64,000 bases of DNA. Source: Ariolimax columbianus. Taxonomy: Eukaryota > Mollusca > Gastropoda > Stylommatophora > Arionidae. How positions within the stretch are numbered: position 1 is the first letter of the stretch; every line of letters starts with the position of its first letter. The DNA lies in assembly GCA_036924085.1 (NCBI GenBank), contig JAVGWX010000005.1, forward strand, positions 100,025,672 through 100,089,671, in the 5' to 3' direction. The notes under the pieces were generated by a model. It had not been told where the DNA came from. It saw only the letters and a list, made by a program, of their open reading frames with translations, and ran no database searches. This document shows, piece after piece, positions 9,891-25,075 of this stretch. The translations under genes were made by a program, and so were the position numbers.

Positions 9891-10837
9891 TGATAAAGAC
9901 GTTAAGTTAAAAGTTAAGTTAAGTTTTGAGACTTAAAATGTACTTTCAAGGGGACGTTACTCAGATAAAAACTGAAGGTGATATGGCATTCATGGATATA
10001 AACACGGTATCGAAGTTTTATAGTGGGCTTTTGGTGTGTTATTTCCATGATCATTTGAGTGCTATAATTTTAGTGTGAAGCTGTTATCATTTTTAAAAAA
10101 GATGCTTTTTTTTCTTTCACTCATGAAGGTCTATGTTTGTAATATGTTTCTAGTCGTATATAATAAATAATCGATGCTAATATAAATAATAATTGCAATC
10201 ACCCGTAGGCCCGTAGGATTAAGGATGTATCAATATTTGACGTCTCAGCAGAAATTCTGAGAAATGAAGCGGAAGGTCTGACAGATATTTGCTTCATCTT
10301 GTTGTTGTTGTTTTCTCCGTCAATCGGGACTGCTTATAAGTGGACACTGCTTTTGTTTCTTATAAAAATAAATTTGCAGGATAGATAAATAGAGATGTGT
10401 TTCGGTTGTTATGCAATTTTTCTATTTACGTCATAGCAGTTCCATTTATGATGTTATTATTATCATAGGTCCTGACTTCGGCCGGTGCCGGAACCTCTGA
10501 GAAGGAGGTTGGTTAGTTGTTTTTCTAATCCTAATGGGCTAAATTATCCCAGACAAAATACAGGATTGATCTGGACTCACTCGTGATAATACATTATAAT
10601 TGAGTTAATTCTCGATATGGAGCTACACACACTCATAGACCAATTGTAGGCAACCGATGTGCTGTGTTGTAATCTAAAAAGAGTCACTTGAGTCAGTACC
10701 ACTTAACTACCATATAAGTTATTTGTTACTAGTAAATTAGTATAATAAATACTGCAGTCAGTCATCATACCAGAGTACCTGGGTTACGAATAAATACGAA
10801 TACCTCATTATTTATAGTTATTCAGTATATATCACCA
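9891..10837. other. Region upstream of the transporter start; possible promoter/5' UTR
   Basis: No gene or repeat recognised. It includes (TTAAG)n-like low complexity at 9900-9935. An in-frame stop (TAA at 10733-10735) precedes the chosen start codon at 10838, and no in-frame ATG lies between. I cannot place a promoter: TATA-like strings are common in AT-rich sequence and none is convincing. More non-coding 5' exons could lie here or further upstream. Confidence 0.4.
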
Positions 10838-10904
10838 ATGGATTTGGGAGACCAAGAAGATCTACCATACCCTGCTGATCAGACTTGTCAGCGCTCAGCG
10901 GATG
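10838..10904 (+). CDS. SLCO: SLCO exon 1 (residues 1-22)
   Basis: Starts at ATG in caccaATGg and encodes a short acidic cytoplasmic N-terminus (MDLGDQEDLPYPADQ...). The donor is gatg|GTGAGT. One base (G) is left over and, joined to AG at the start of exon 2, makes a Glu codon in the exon 2 frame. Phase agreement and the good donor are the evidence; the N-terminal sequence itself is not conserved in the family, so this exon is less certain. Confidence 0.75.
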
Positions 10905-13900
10905 GTGAGTAGATTTGTTTGTGTCATATTATAGAATCTAATGAACCATCTCTTGTAACATGTTGTGAACTATGTGCAATTATTGACATGTTCATCATGA
11001 ACTTCATGGTTATTCTCTCGCTTTTAGTCGCTCCGCTTTTGCCCTTTGAAGATGTATAGGTCCTTTTGAATATACTTGCAATCGAGTGTACAAATAGACA
11101 ATTGGCCTGTAAAGTAAATTAATAACTGAGAATAATCATGGAGGGTTGCTATTGTTGAGAGACAATGAACTCGCCTCCCAAGAAATGGAAGCGCAACACA
11201 GTGGCTTGTGTGGGTGTTTGAATCCTATAAGTTTCAAGCATCCTCTGGTCTCAGAAAAGGTGAGATAGAACACCTAGTAAAGAGCACTTTGTCCTATCAG
11301 AGATGGACTATAAGCTCTGTGGTCCTGTGTACAATTCATGCATGTAAAAGAACCCTTGACAATCTAAAACTGCAGGCTGTTAGCCAATGTCTGAGAAAAA
11401 ATTATAAATGTAATGAAATTCCTCCAAGTAGTGGTCTGCATGAATGCCAAATGGCAACCAGTCATTCATACAAAGACATAACATCAACACATCTGTCGTG
11501 ATCTGATGACGGGGACATCCCTCTCTATTCTCAACATATGATGACACTTAATCCTTCAAGCTCCTCCTGGAGAATATCACTGCAACAAGTTCTTTCCATC
11601 TATTCCTGTTTTGAACTAAGTTTTTGAACTTTGTCATACTTCAGCTGTCGTTGATTCCATTTGCACAATTTTTTACCATGTTTTCTTTTGTCCCCCACCT
11701 CTCTCTCCCCCAGTAGGTTCCAATCTATCACATCTGAATGTATTTACAGGCTTATTTCTAAGGGTGTTTTCCTGTGCGTCTCCTTTATCTCTCAATATCA
11801 CTTGCTGTTTAATGTGGGTTTTTTTTGGTAAGCTTGTACCAAATGGTTGTGGGCCAGTGTAATTGACAGTTCGTCTAAAGTTGGGTCTTAAACACCCCAG
11901 TCTGTTGGCTACATGTAGCCTACAAGCTCTATCCTTTGTCCTACAACTTGACTAGCATCACAATGTGTAAGAAGTGATAATAAAAGTATGGGAAGAAGAG
12001 TGTTAAAGTATAAAGACTATATCTAAATGCTTTCAAAAAACCGTTTAGGAAATGATAGTAGAAAAATACAGATTAAAATGTGAGATGAAGGTGGAATGAA
12101 AAATATTTAATTCACTCAGTCCAATGAGCCAACACATCAGCTTGTGAAAAATGTTTCTGATCTGACAAGTTTGGTTAACAAAAAAAAAACCCACATCTTT
12201 TTGAATTGCACGTTTAAAAAGAACTTATAAATCTTGTTCCAAATAGAAGTGATGACATTGAACTCTCTATTTAAGAAAAATTGTGTACACACTGTGTGTT
12301 CCTTGTTGAAACTAACGATGATTTTATAGAAACAAATTTGAATTTTCAGCTTCACATACTTTCAGTAAAATGTGAGTATTGTAACAATTATTTTGCTTAA
12401 TAAAGTGAAAGTTGAAGAACATCTTTCTACATGGATTATCTTTGGTAGAAAGCCATTTTTTTTAGTTATTAGTAACAATATTTTATTTTTGATTTTATTG
12501 GGGATAGGGGGTGGATGGATTTAATCCATAAACGTTATTTTATGTGGTACTTTGACCATGAACTTGGGTTCATATGGTCCATCAACTTGACCTTATGTGA
12601 TCCTTGGTTAATGAGCTTGACTTCATGTGGCCCATGAACTTCATTTAATTAGTCCACAGTGACCTTGACATGCCAATACATTAGATCCTATAATTTCAAC
12701 ATAAGCCTATATTGTGGAATGTGAAGTATCAAAAATGTTTTCAATCCTAAGACCACATGATTTGTGTTCCACCTCCAACAGAGCGCGAAGAGCTTGCCAA
12801 TGACCACACCAGCATTGACAGCGAGGAGTATGAAAACAGATGTGGCTTCTGCAACTGGCGTCCAAAATATCTACAGTTCTTCAACTCTCCAAACTTCTTG
12901 GTTTTCTTCATGGCCAGTTACTCTCTGGTGCTAGGTGAGTTTGATTTATTACTGTAGATGTCAGTCTGTAGAGGCTACCAGTCATTACTGTAGATGTCAG
13001 TCTGTAGAGGCTACCGGTCATTACTGTAGATGTCAGTCTGTAGAGGCTACCGGTCATTACTGTAGATGTCAGTCTGTAGAGGCTACCGGTCATTACTGTA
13101 GATGTCAGTCTGTAGAAACTACCGGTCATTACTGTAGATGTCAGTCTGTAGAGGCTACCGGTCATTACTGTAGATGTCAGTCTGTAGAAACTACCGGTCA
13201 TTACTGTAGATGTCAGTCTGTAGAGGCTACCGGTCATTACTGTAGATGTCAGTCTGTAGAAACTACCGGTCATTACTGTAGATGTCAGTCTGTATAGGCT
13301 TCCGGTCATTACTTGGTAGATGTCAGTCTGTAGAGGCTACTGGTCATTACTGTAGATGTCAGTCTGTATAGGCTACCGGTCATTACTGTAGATGTCAGTC
13401 TGTAGAGGCTACCAGTCATTTGTATGGAATTTTAAGGTTCTCTTGTACCATATATTTTATCCCACAAATTACTACATCTATTTTCCTCATAATGAAAAAG
13501 CTGGTGGATTTAACAAAGCCCAGGAGCATTAAATATGGTGGATCACCTTTAATAGATATACTCACCGTCCAATTTAATAAAATATGGCAGACAGACAAAT
13601 GGTCTATCAAATGGACACACTCTGTCATTATCGTTATTGCAAAGAAGGGAAACTTAACAACTTTGTACTAATCATATGTTTAGTCATGCAAGCAAAGTAA
13701 TGCTCTAGATCATTCTGAACAAGTTACAGCCACAAGATCATAATGGAAGAACAAGCTGGATTTTCAGTTAATTGAAGTACTACAGAAAAAATCTTCAACC
13801 TTAAATTGCTTTGTGAGAAGTTGAATGTGTCAGGTCAGGTCATCCCGTAACCGGTGAGGTCGTTGGGGCACACATGAAGACATCCTCACAACTCCACGCC

Positions 13901-16900
13901 ATCCCCCTCTGTCAGATGCCACTGCCTGTGACTCTTCTGGTCTTGAATGTGTACTGACAAAATATCTATCATGTGTTCATTGGTTTCACCAAAACATTCA
14001 ACAAAGTTTGGCGCAATTCGCTCAGGAATATTATATTATACATCAATATAAACTAGAAGGCCAGCTCACCAAGGTCTTTAAGGGTTTATATTTAAATACT
14101 TCAAGTGCAGCTCCTAAAAAAATGGAGAATGGTTTAATACCATGGTTGGAATGAGGCAGGGATGCTTGCTATCACCCAAACTGTTCAATTTATTCTTGGA
14201 CAAAATTATGACAGATGCTGTGGATGGCAATAATGGAACTATAATCGATGGAGAATGTACTTCATGGATTACATAGATGCATTTGATGGCATTGAAAAAA
14301 GAGCAACAGGCACTAACAACCAGGCGTGATACTACATCTAGAAGATAAATGAAAATCAACACAGCAAAGACCTAGTTAATGACAAGGAGGGTATCAAAGA
14401 AGACATCACTGTAAATGGACAGAAATTATACATATTTAAATATTTTAAGTATCTCAGGGGAAGGAAGACTAACGTCTGATCAGGCAAAACATACTGTTCA
14501 GGCATGTTAGTCATGATCAGGAAAAATATACTGGACAAGACCATCACCTAGACTTCCTTGTATCTCTTCCTGGAAATGGGCTGATTTCATTGCAGCCTGG
14601 CTAACGAGATGAGGAATTGACGTGATCACCGTAGTAGTGAGCAACACTCACAGATGAAGCCAAGCATAGCACAACCTCCTAGAGGACTCTGCTCCACCTA
14701 CATCAGTACTCTTGGGATGTGAGGAAAGATATGACAACCCACCACTTACCTACCTTTAAATGGGCGCACAAAAGAGTAATCCTGGTCATTGTGGGCAAAC
14801 AACAACATAAATATCTCAGATCTGTAATTGGATACAATCGCACAAAAACAAAACTAAGAGTAAAGAGATGCACAAACACCTTTAATTCTCACAAAACTAA
14901 GGTCAATATAGAGATGAGAACATAATACTAAAAACTAAGAGCAAGTTGATGCAGACCTTGGCGATCTGTATATTTGTATGTGTATGAAACATGGGCATAA
15001 AATGCTGACAATAATAAAAGCAGAGCAATGAAGATGAGATGCTTCATGCAGATTCTCTGAATAATGAACGCCAATCATAACTCAAATGTTGTATCATATA
15101 AAGACTTATTTGCTTAGACTTATTAACTCCAGTGGTACTGTCATGTGACTAGATCAAATAGACTATCCCTCGTTATACACTATGAAACGATGCTGGGAAA
15201 AAAAAGAAAAGAGGAAGACCCAGGTTTCATAGGACAGACTATGTTCAGAAGTGGAGAGAAAAACATTGAAAGCAACAGCAATACTGTGATGAAAACAGAC
15301 AATTCATAATTTTGCGAGATGCGATTCACGAACAACCTGCCAGGATATCGAAAAGAGTTAGTGATCACTCTGGTGAAGAATTTATAAATGGAGGAGAGCA
15401 GACAGATCGTACGATAATTTTCCAGGTTTTCCTTGTTCCCCTTTTTTTAATGTATTAGAATAGTTTTAGAGCAATCACAATACTTTTTGATTGGAGAAGA
15501 CTTTTCTGGCCAATGATTATGCTGCATCTTGTTCAGTTCGCATAATTCGAGTTAGTTGTGCATGCCAATATGTTTCCGCCTTCTTAAATGTAGAAGGTGT
15601 AGGGTGTTTTTGCTGATCCAACTGCCTTTTGCTGCTTTTTTGTACTTTTTGTTGCAGTGATGCACTGTTTCAGCTTTTTGATCAGCTGTTTCAGGTGACA
15701 GGTAGGATATCCCCCGCACCTCCAATCCTCTTGTCGGATTTTCTCAGACTTCCTAGCGGCATCCAGCATTGTTGGGATCTGGAAACGTTTTTTGTACGGT
15801 AGTGAGTCCATGTTTAAGGTTGCCCTAATGGGTCTATGGTCATGTTTAAATTTAGTCAATTCAGCACCTATATTTTCTATTTCCTTCATAAACTTGAGGT
15901 TCTGTCTCATCCTTCTGGTCACCATACAGTTTATCTCTCACCTTGATTGGGGCATCTTGAAGGAATTCTTTCTTCTTCTTCGTCATTCATCCTCAGATCA
16001 AGGTTCCGGTTTTTCTTACAAAGGACACCGTTGTTTGTAAGGCTGCTTCATCTCCATACAGCTTTTGTCTCATATCTGTCTCACGAGGCCAGTATTGTTC
16101 TCTCTTTTCCTACGTGAGCGTGCAGCTTTGCAGGATGTGTTCCACGGTCATGATATGCTTCCCAAATGGGCACCTGTCATCTGTCCCAATCCTCATTTTG
16201 TTGTAAAGATGACCCTTGAGTCTGTTATGCCCAGTTCTCAGTATGAAGATGATGACTTGCTTTTCTCTAGTTAAGTTAAAGTAGCTGTCTTCTTTTCGGA
16301 AGTCGGGTTGTTGATCAGCCCATTTTACCCTGAAGTGGCTTTAATTATGGTCTTGGCCTCATTATATGTGATACTCAGTTCTGTTTGTGGGGATGCTCCT
16401 CCACTCTTTGCTAGTTGAAGGAATTGAAACTCATAATTTTGTCAGTTTCCACTTGTCTCTCTTACCTCCATATGAACTATTGGGCAGAATTGTCAATTCA
16501 AGTCAATCGACTCTTACTTGAGCCACACTTAAGTTGCATATGGGAATTGACTTGAGACTCGACTCAAGTATTTCCTGTTAATGATTCAGTTTGCGAATGT
16601 GGCACTACTTTGACAAGCTGACTTGGTGATACCGAAGCACAACCATGCGCTGCACATGTAATACATTTAAGATTAATTGATTATTGGAAATAGACAACAT
16701 ATATTTATTAAATGATTAGTTATTGGGTATTTACTGAATGTGATTTTGTAGGATCATCAACATCTTTCAGTGTCCAGCTAACTTTAGACTTAGAAGAAAT
16801 TGGCTGAAGAGTTAGAAGGAATTTGCTGGAGACATGAAAATTGAAGACTTGAGTCTTGAATTAAGTCTCGTTAAGGATTACATGAGTCTTGACTTGGAAA

Positions 16901-19900
16901 ATAAGAATTTTAAAGCAACAAGGTGACAGCTTTAGTTTGTCTTTTGGCAGGAATGTTGAATTAAAGCACTAACGTTTACTCTTATAATAGTGGTGTCTAT
17001 TGAAATTCATTTTACACAATGAGCTTGCTATCTCCATGCACAACTCTCTTTCGTCGACTTGTACAACTGTAGTCCTATATACTTCGCCTCAAGTTGAAAT
17101 ATAATAGCCGAAAATGGAAATCAAGAAGAGAATATGGATGGCTGAATCTATTTTTGCCAACATGAGTCGTACATTGACATCCACCAACATGAGTCATACA
17201 TTGACATCCACCAACATGAGTCATACATTAACTTCCACCAACATGAGTCATACATTAACTTCCACCAACATGAGTCATACATTAACTTCCACCAACATGA
17301 GTCATACATTGACATCCACCAACATGAGTCATACATTGACATCCACCAACATGAGTCATACATTAACTTCCAAACAAATAACTCGTACAAAATAAGAGTG
17401 ATAGTGTTATTTATAAATTCCTATTTTTATTTATACAGTGTGGAAATGTGGATGGTGAACAAACAGTTGATGAAGAGATGTCACTGAAATTTGGCTTTAT
17501 AAAAGAATGGGACACATCTCGTAGAAATAAAAGAAAACAAATTAGGAAGTCTTGGAGAGATTTGTCGTGCAAAAAGTAGTAATGATTGAAATCAATATTA
17601 AACAGTTACAGTATTTTGGTCACATCAAAAGATGTTATACTTTGCTGAAAACAATACTGGAAGGAAAGGATCTACTATACTGGTCATTCTAGGATTTTGG
17701 GAAATGAAAGAGCTGATAACAGACACAGATGCCTCAAACCTTCTTGTGTAATTCATCCGTCCTAGCTATGTTGGGGTGCATAGCAATAAAAAAGCTGATT
17801 ACAGATATATAAGTCTCAAAACTCAGGCTTGTATGGAACTACTGTGCTGGTCATGCTGGGGTTCATGACAATGAAAGAACTGACATGGCTTTTAAGGCAT
17901 CCATAGTGGATACATTAGATATGGAAAAGGAACATGCTCCAACAAATCAGTCACTGACTGCTACATGCTGCTACCAAAAGTAATCTCTAAGTTACTTATC
18001 CACTGTATCTTTCGGTCTTTCAAAAATGATCCTGCTCAAAACTTTACTGGAACAGACAACATACCTCTGTAATTTGTACGTAGCTGTAAATCACCTTTTT
18101 TAGGCAATTTTACCACAATGCTGTAAACAAGTAGCTTAAGGATGAACTGGAAGGCTTTAGATGTAAGAGGTCTCTGTGCACACCACGTTTGAGGATAATT
18201 GTTGAACAATGTGTAGAAGGCAATCATCTCTTCATATAGGTTTTATGAGCTTTGAAAAAGTATTTGGAGCTTAGACACTACAGGTGCTCCAAAAGTTCAC
18301 TAAACATAATTTATAAAACGTAAGAGGCAATAATGTGTACAGTGCTCCACGGAAGTCATCTCTCTGCACCTTTCTAGATCAAACTGGTGTCTGACAGAGA
18401 TGTCTCCTGTCACCATTTCTCTTTGCTGGCAATGAACTGGCTTATGAAAACCTCCTCAGTAGACAACACTGGGATAAAGTGGATGTCTCAACAGTTAGAA
18501 GATCTAGACTTTGCAAAATGACCTGGCTCTTCTGTTCCATGACCACAGACAGATTCAAAGTAAACTAAATATGATTAGTATACAGTTACAAGCCGTGGAT
18601 CTACACTTACATGGGGACCAAACTAAGAAACTAGGATGAGGTTGAATACAGATGCTATCATCTAACTGGGGAGTAATATAGACAACCTCGGTGGTACAGA
18701 AAGGGATATTGATCTAACAATTGTAAAAGTGAAGGGGATTTTCATTTAGCTAGAGTTCGTGTGGCGATCACATGTGATTAGTTCTAATAGGAAATTGAAT
18801 ATTGTCAACTCTTATGTAAAATCCATGCTGTTGCATGACTATGAGACAGGGTTAACTATCAAGGCGGGACAAAGAAGTTAACATCATTTCATTAATGATT
18901 GCCTACATCGAATTCAACTACTGAGATTGTATAAGGTCACTAATACCGATCTATTAACCAGAATTGGACAACTGTCAGTAGAACGACACATTCGATGACG
19001 CTGGATATGTCACACAGTCAAATGTCTTCCTAACAGCATTAGAAAGCAGTCTCTGTTTTGGCTTTCTTGCAACAAGAAGGCAAGAGGCAGGCTATGGCAC
19101 ACATGGAAAAGAGCTCAAATCGAACATTAAGAGAACAGCGAGATAGTAGGAGAAACTGGCACTATTGGCTCATGATAGAACAATTTGATGGTTGTTTGTT
19201 GAAAGCCTATGATCCTCTGGGAATTGATGGGTTATTAATTGATTGATTGGCTAAAAGTCATGTATCAGTAATCCACAGACTTCAGGGATTTGACATCAAG
19301 CATGTAGGGGCAACCGAGATGGCGACAGAGTGTGTACAACTAACGAGCTATAGGAACCATCAGTGTCGACAACATTCATCATTTTCTGAAAGACACTGAG
19401 CATCTATAGGTCTGGCTGAAATGCAGTGATACAATTTCTGTGTAACATAAAATAAATGTGGTAACAGGCATGAGCATTCCATTCTGTTTCAGTTTCCTGT
19501 AAATATATAACATTCTGATATTTTGACGTGAATGTATAACATTCTGATATTTTGCTGTGAATTATAACATCCTGACATTTTGCTGTGAATGTATATATAA
19601 CATTCTGAAATTTTGATGTGAATGTATAACATTCTGAAATTTTGCTGTGAATGTATAACATTCTGAAATGTTGCTGTGAATGTATAACATTCTGTCTGAC
19701 ATTTTGCCATGAATGTACAACATTCTGACATTTTGCTGTGAATGTATAACATTGAGTTTGGCATTTTGATGTAAATGTATAGCATTCTGCATACATTTTG
19801 CTGTGAATCTGTAACACTCGGTTTGTCATTTTGCTCTGAATGTAACATTCTGTTTGACATTTTGCTCTGAATGTATAACATTCTGTTTGACTTTTTGCAA

Positions 19901-22900
19901 TGAATGTATTTTACCAAACCAAATAAATGATACCATTGTATTCCAGGTTTTGTTGTCAATGGGGTGCACAACGTCAACATTTCCACCATTGAGAGGAGGT
20001 ACGACTTGGATAGTACAAGTATGGGCTTCATCTCTGGATCCTACGACGTCTCTGCAGCAGTTCTAGCTATTCTCATTGGCTACTACGGTTCTGGAAAACG
20101 AAAACCTCGTCTCCTTGCTTTTGGCATCTTCACCTCAGCTCTCGGGTCCCTGTTCATGGCACTGCCTCATTTCGTGTCTGGAAAGTACATGCTGGGCACA
20201 GCCCCAGAGAGGACTTGTGTGACTGCCGGTGTTGCCAATATGACCTGCTCCAAGGAGTCTAACACGGGGCTGCAAGGATACCTCTACATGTTCCTCTTTT
20301 CACAGCTACTCCATGGTATAGGTGGCACCACCTTGTTTACGGTCGGCGTTTCTCTCGTTGATGACAGCGTGAGCGCGAAGAAGACGCCGCTGTACTTGGG
20401 TATCATATACGGCTGCAATATTTTGGGTGCTGGACTGGGCTACATCATCGGGGGACAGCTGCTCAACATCTACATTGACTTCCCATTGCAAGGCTCCGTA
20501 GACCTGGTGCCTAGTGATACACGATGGCTGGGGGCCTGGTGGTTAGGTCCAACTGTCGCAGCCTTCCTGCAGATCCTGACATCTATACCTATATCCCTGT
20601 TTGGTTCAGAGCTGCCAGGTACCAAAGAGATCTTGAAGACTAGAGTATCACAGGCTCATGCCATGTCCACAAACTCACAAGCCAAGTACCAGCATATGCA
20701 AATTATTAGGATGACTATAATTGTCCTGCGCAACCCATGCTTCATTTTCATCACCTTGGCGATGACGACCGAGGGAATGTTCTTGTCCGGCACCGCCGCC
20801 TTCTTGCCAAAATTTATACAGAACCAGTATGGCACATCTGCTTCCAAGGCTGCAATATTGGCAGGTAACTAGGTGGCACATGTTGTTAGGTTGTTGTATG
20901 TGCCTGTTGTTGCTAAGGCTGTTAAATGTCTTTGATAGTGCTTTTTAGGGCTGTGTAATGTGTTTGTTATTTGCTGCTAGAGCTATTGTATGCTTTTGAT
21001 AGTGGTTTTTAGGGCTGTTGTATATTTTATAATTGTTGCTCGGACTATTGTATGTATTTGATAGTAGTTTCTAGGGCTGTTGTATTGTTAGTTGTTGCTA
21101 CGGCTGTTATATGTGAATGATAGTTGTTGCTACGGCTGTTATATGTGAATGATAGTTGTTGCTACGGCTGTTATATGTGAATGATAGTTGTTGCTACGGC
21201 TGTTATATGTGAATGATAGTTGTTGCTACGGCTGTTATATGTGAATGATAGTTGCTACTAGAGTGTGACCTCTAAAGATGCACAACTGAATTAAGACAAC
21301 ATAAAAGAGTGGATGCACCTTAAGATGCTGTTAAAGTTGCAGCCTCTTTCACTAATCAAGAGAACATTGAAAAGATTACAACTCCTGATGATCAGTCAAT
21401 CAATCAAAACCTTTCAGTTCCCCGTGGAACACAAGGCTTCAACAAATACACACAAGTGCTCCTGTCCTTGGCCATCTGTTCAAGCTCTATTAAAATCTTC
21501 CCTGTGCCTTCATCTTTGTCTCGAGTTCACTTCTCTGTGTGTCTTGGTGTACCTCAAATTCTTTCGACTTGGGGATTCTGAGACAGAGACAGGATTGTAA
21601 TGCTATCAGCTGGTTTCCTTAATGTCTGTCCTATTTAATGCCAGCACTATCTCCTTACATCATGTTTCACTGATATCTGTCTGGTTCTTTTAAACAGTTG
21701 CAACAATTGATCGTATCATGCCATTTCAATCTCTCTACTCTGCGCAGGCATACATTTATGAAAGTCTGTCTTTTAATGTTTGATTTTGTATTTCTCCATG
21801 TTTCAGAGCCATACATTAGAATGGACTTTACATTGGAGTTAATTTCTTTTGATCTAGAATAATTGACCAATACAAAGATAGCTCTCACCATTTTTATTTC
21901 GATATTTTTATCTGTACATACCACTTTATATAGAGTGAAACCAAGATTTATGAATGATTATTCATCTTACAGAAGTGGGTCTCCCAACATTTGGGGGGGG
22001 GGGGGGGGGGTCTCCCTTGTGTGTTTGCAGTCCCAATTTCTGTGACCTCTCATCAAGTATACTTATTTTATTTAGCATCTGATTGCAATTATGGAACAGA
22101 AAAGTCCAGATCATCGTCATAACCATCATCATTATCATAAGCAACCCGTTCCTTGACAAGGTAGTTAGCTTGTGCGGGTCTCAACCCGGTCTCCAGTCAT
22201 GTAGTCTTGTCGCAAAGTAACCAGTGGACGATTGGATTGTTCATGTCTACTGAAGTTGCCCCCATGTGATCATACTGGCACTATAGGGGTCTGGGCTTTT
22301 GGTTCTAGAGTTGGTATTGTCATATCTGTCCTGTTCTGTGGGCCATATTTGAAAAAGGCCGTTAGTTTCACTGCTTTTGTCCAGCTGCTGCACCTCTCCC
22401 TCTATCTCTGTTACCCTCTTGTTTACTTGTAATCGACTGCCCCTTGGATAAATTTAGAAACTGCACTATTGATGAAGTTGGAACTGAGTATTCTGCATGC
22501 CATCTCCATGAAAACGGACTGTGTATACACATTTCTATTTTAACTGTCGGCTAGGCGAGTATAGGTGACAGTGACTTACATCATTCAATGGCCATGTGAA
22601 CGCACGATGTGGAGCCTTTGGTAGGATTAAATTTAGTGTTTGATATAACTAGCGCAACGAGCAAGTTGGTGAATTCCGATGCACGAATCCATTTCTATTA
22701 TGTCCATTGATTGATGGTATGTCATATAAATACTGTGCAAACCGGCTCGAGAGGCAAAAGCTCAAGAAAATGCCAACATAAACTATAACAAAGAGAAAGA
22801 AAAGACAATGAATATATTTGAACGCAAGCAAAACAAGAAATACTGCAGCCAAGGTTCAGGAAATATACACTGAAGGCAACAAAGTAGTAAGAAAGAGCAT

Positions 22901-25030
22901 AAGAAAGGATAAGAGAAAATATATTGATTAGTTGACAAGGGAAGCAGAGCAAGCTGTAGCAAAATGAATTATGAAAGACATGTAATATAGCACAAAGAAA
23001 CCAACAAGAAAATATAAGCAAGTAATTGGCTTTATTAAAGATAAAGAAGGAAATTCTAATCACAATGGAAAATGGGGGAAGACATTTTTCAAAGAAATTT
23101 TTAATAAATTAGCTCTACAAGATCCCCTTGAAGTACTCTCCACAGCAGGAATCTTTGTCAAGAGAAATAGACTTAATGTGAAGACATAATTTTAAAAAAA
23201 ACAGCGAATGGAAAGAGGGAGAAGTGCCTGAGGAGACCCACAGTGAACTGTTATCTGGTTATATGTTGTTATATACCGTTTCATCTTTATTTTGACTATC
23301 AGAAGATGGCGGTGGGACGCCATGTTTGCTCCACTAAATACTTTATACTTTTACACTGTCTAATGATGAACTGTGACGTTGCATTTATATATATGGTCAA
23401 TCTGGTTTCTGTCCCATGGTCTGGTGACACCCGTGTTGCTTTGTGCATTCTTTTATGTGGAAACTTGCTATCACCACTCACCAGTTGATTTAAAGCAGAG
23501 AAGTCTATAAATAACTCCATTTTGATTTTTAGTCCCTATTCCATGTATGTTGATGACCTCTTTTAAACCGATATACTCGATCTTAATCTCAGTCATAACA
23601 TTTTGGTCTCCCATAAAAATTATATCTTTTTTTCTCCATTTATCCATAATATTTAGAAATCTGGTGTTAAATATTTATTTCACTGATTCTTCTTTGTTAT
23701 TGGTTGATGCATAAAATTAAATAATGTTCATCTGTATCCTCTTAGACAGTTTTGAAAGTAGCTAATATTATTCTGAGTCCTACTTCCCCTCCAATTACAT
23801 AAGTACCTTTTGCACCTCTTGTGATAGTATTAGGACCACATCATCATCATGGAGTGGGTCTTCTTCAGTGTGTCATGATGACAAAAGCATTTCCACTCCT
23901 TTTTACATTGTTACAACCAGTCCTAAGGTGTCAATTTTGTAGTTCTCCGCTGCCATCTGTGCAGCCTTCTTCTGTTCGTACATTGTATGGATATTCCAAC
24001 TACAAACTCTTGCTGTTTTCCAAGACAAAAAACAGATGTCAGAATTGCAAGTTCCTTGCGGCTTTCTCTGCATCCTGTCATTAACCTTCTTCACAGAGTA
24101 CCTTTCTCTGTCTTAGATAGTTCAGCTATATATACAAGGGGCTTGTCATAAGTCTTTACCCTGACTATGAAGTAGGAGGAGAAAGTTGAAATTTGGCACA
24201 TATGTAGCTCATTCAATTTGTACTTGGGAAGTATGAATTTCCCTCCTCCTTGGGATTACCCGGTATGGTGCATGGCACAACACATCTTATTGATTGGATA
24301 TGCTACTCTAACGTTTTGTCAGAACAAATGAGAAATCAGAGGCCAAAACTGGGATACAATTCTTGATGTTGCAGAGAAAAACACCTACAGAAATACACAG
24401 GGAGATGGAATCAGTGTTTCAGGAATTCTGTCCTTTGTATGATTCTGTGAAAAACTGGTGTATGCAGTTTAAGTGTGGCCGTTCCCATGTTGCTGTTCTT
24501 CCAAGATAAGGAAGACCATCCTCAGAGTGCAGTGATGAAAATGCTGCAAGAGTGAAGAAAATCATTGATCAGGATATGAAAATGACAATTACAGAGATAT
24601 CTAGGTCAGAAAAACTGAATTAAAGGGATACCATGCACTCAAATTCTGCCTTTCCTTCAAGACAACGCACCCTCACATAAAGCAAGGTTTGTGCTGCAAA
24701 CAGCCAACGATTTAAATATTGAAATTCTTTCACACCCACCATATTCTCCAGATTTAGCTCCATCAGACTTTTTTCTTTTCCCAAAACTTAAAAAAGAGCT
24801 GAAAGGAAATAATTTTGACAGTGACGAAGATGTCATACTGGCGTGTGATAACTGGTTTAGTTAGAAAAATAGGTTACTTTATTCTGAAGGTCTTTTCAAG
24901 GTCGCTCAGATTGGCAGAAATGTATAAATTCAGGTGGTGGCTACATTGAGAAGGAACAAGCACTGTGCCAAATTTGAACTTTCTCCTCCTACTCCTTCAT
25001 GGTCAGGGTAAAGACTTATGACAAGCTCCT

Positions 25031-25075
<45 letters not shown>

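Noticed and set aside
21962..22045. Frames with GGGG or PPPPP runs
   Set aside because: Produced by the poly(G) tract; same for the poly(C) run at 54317-54352.
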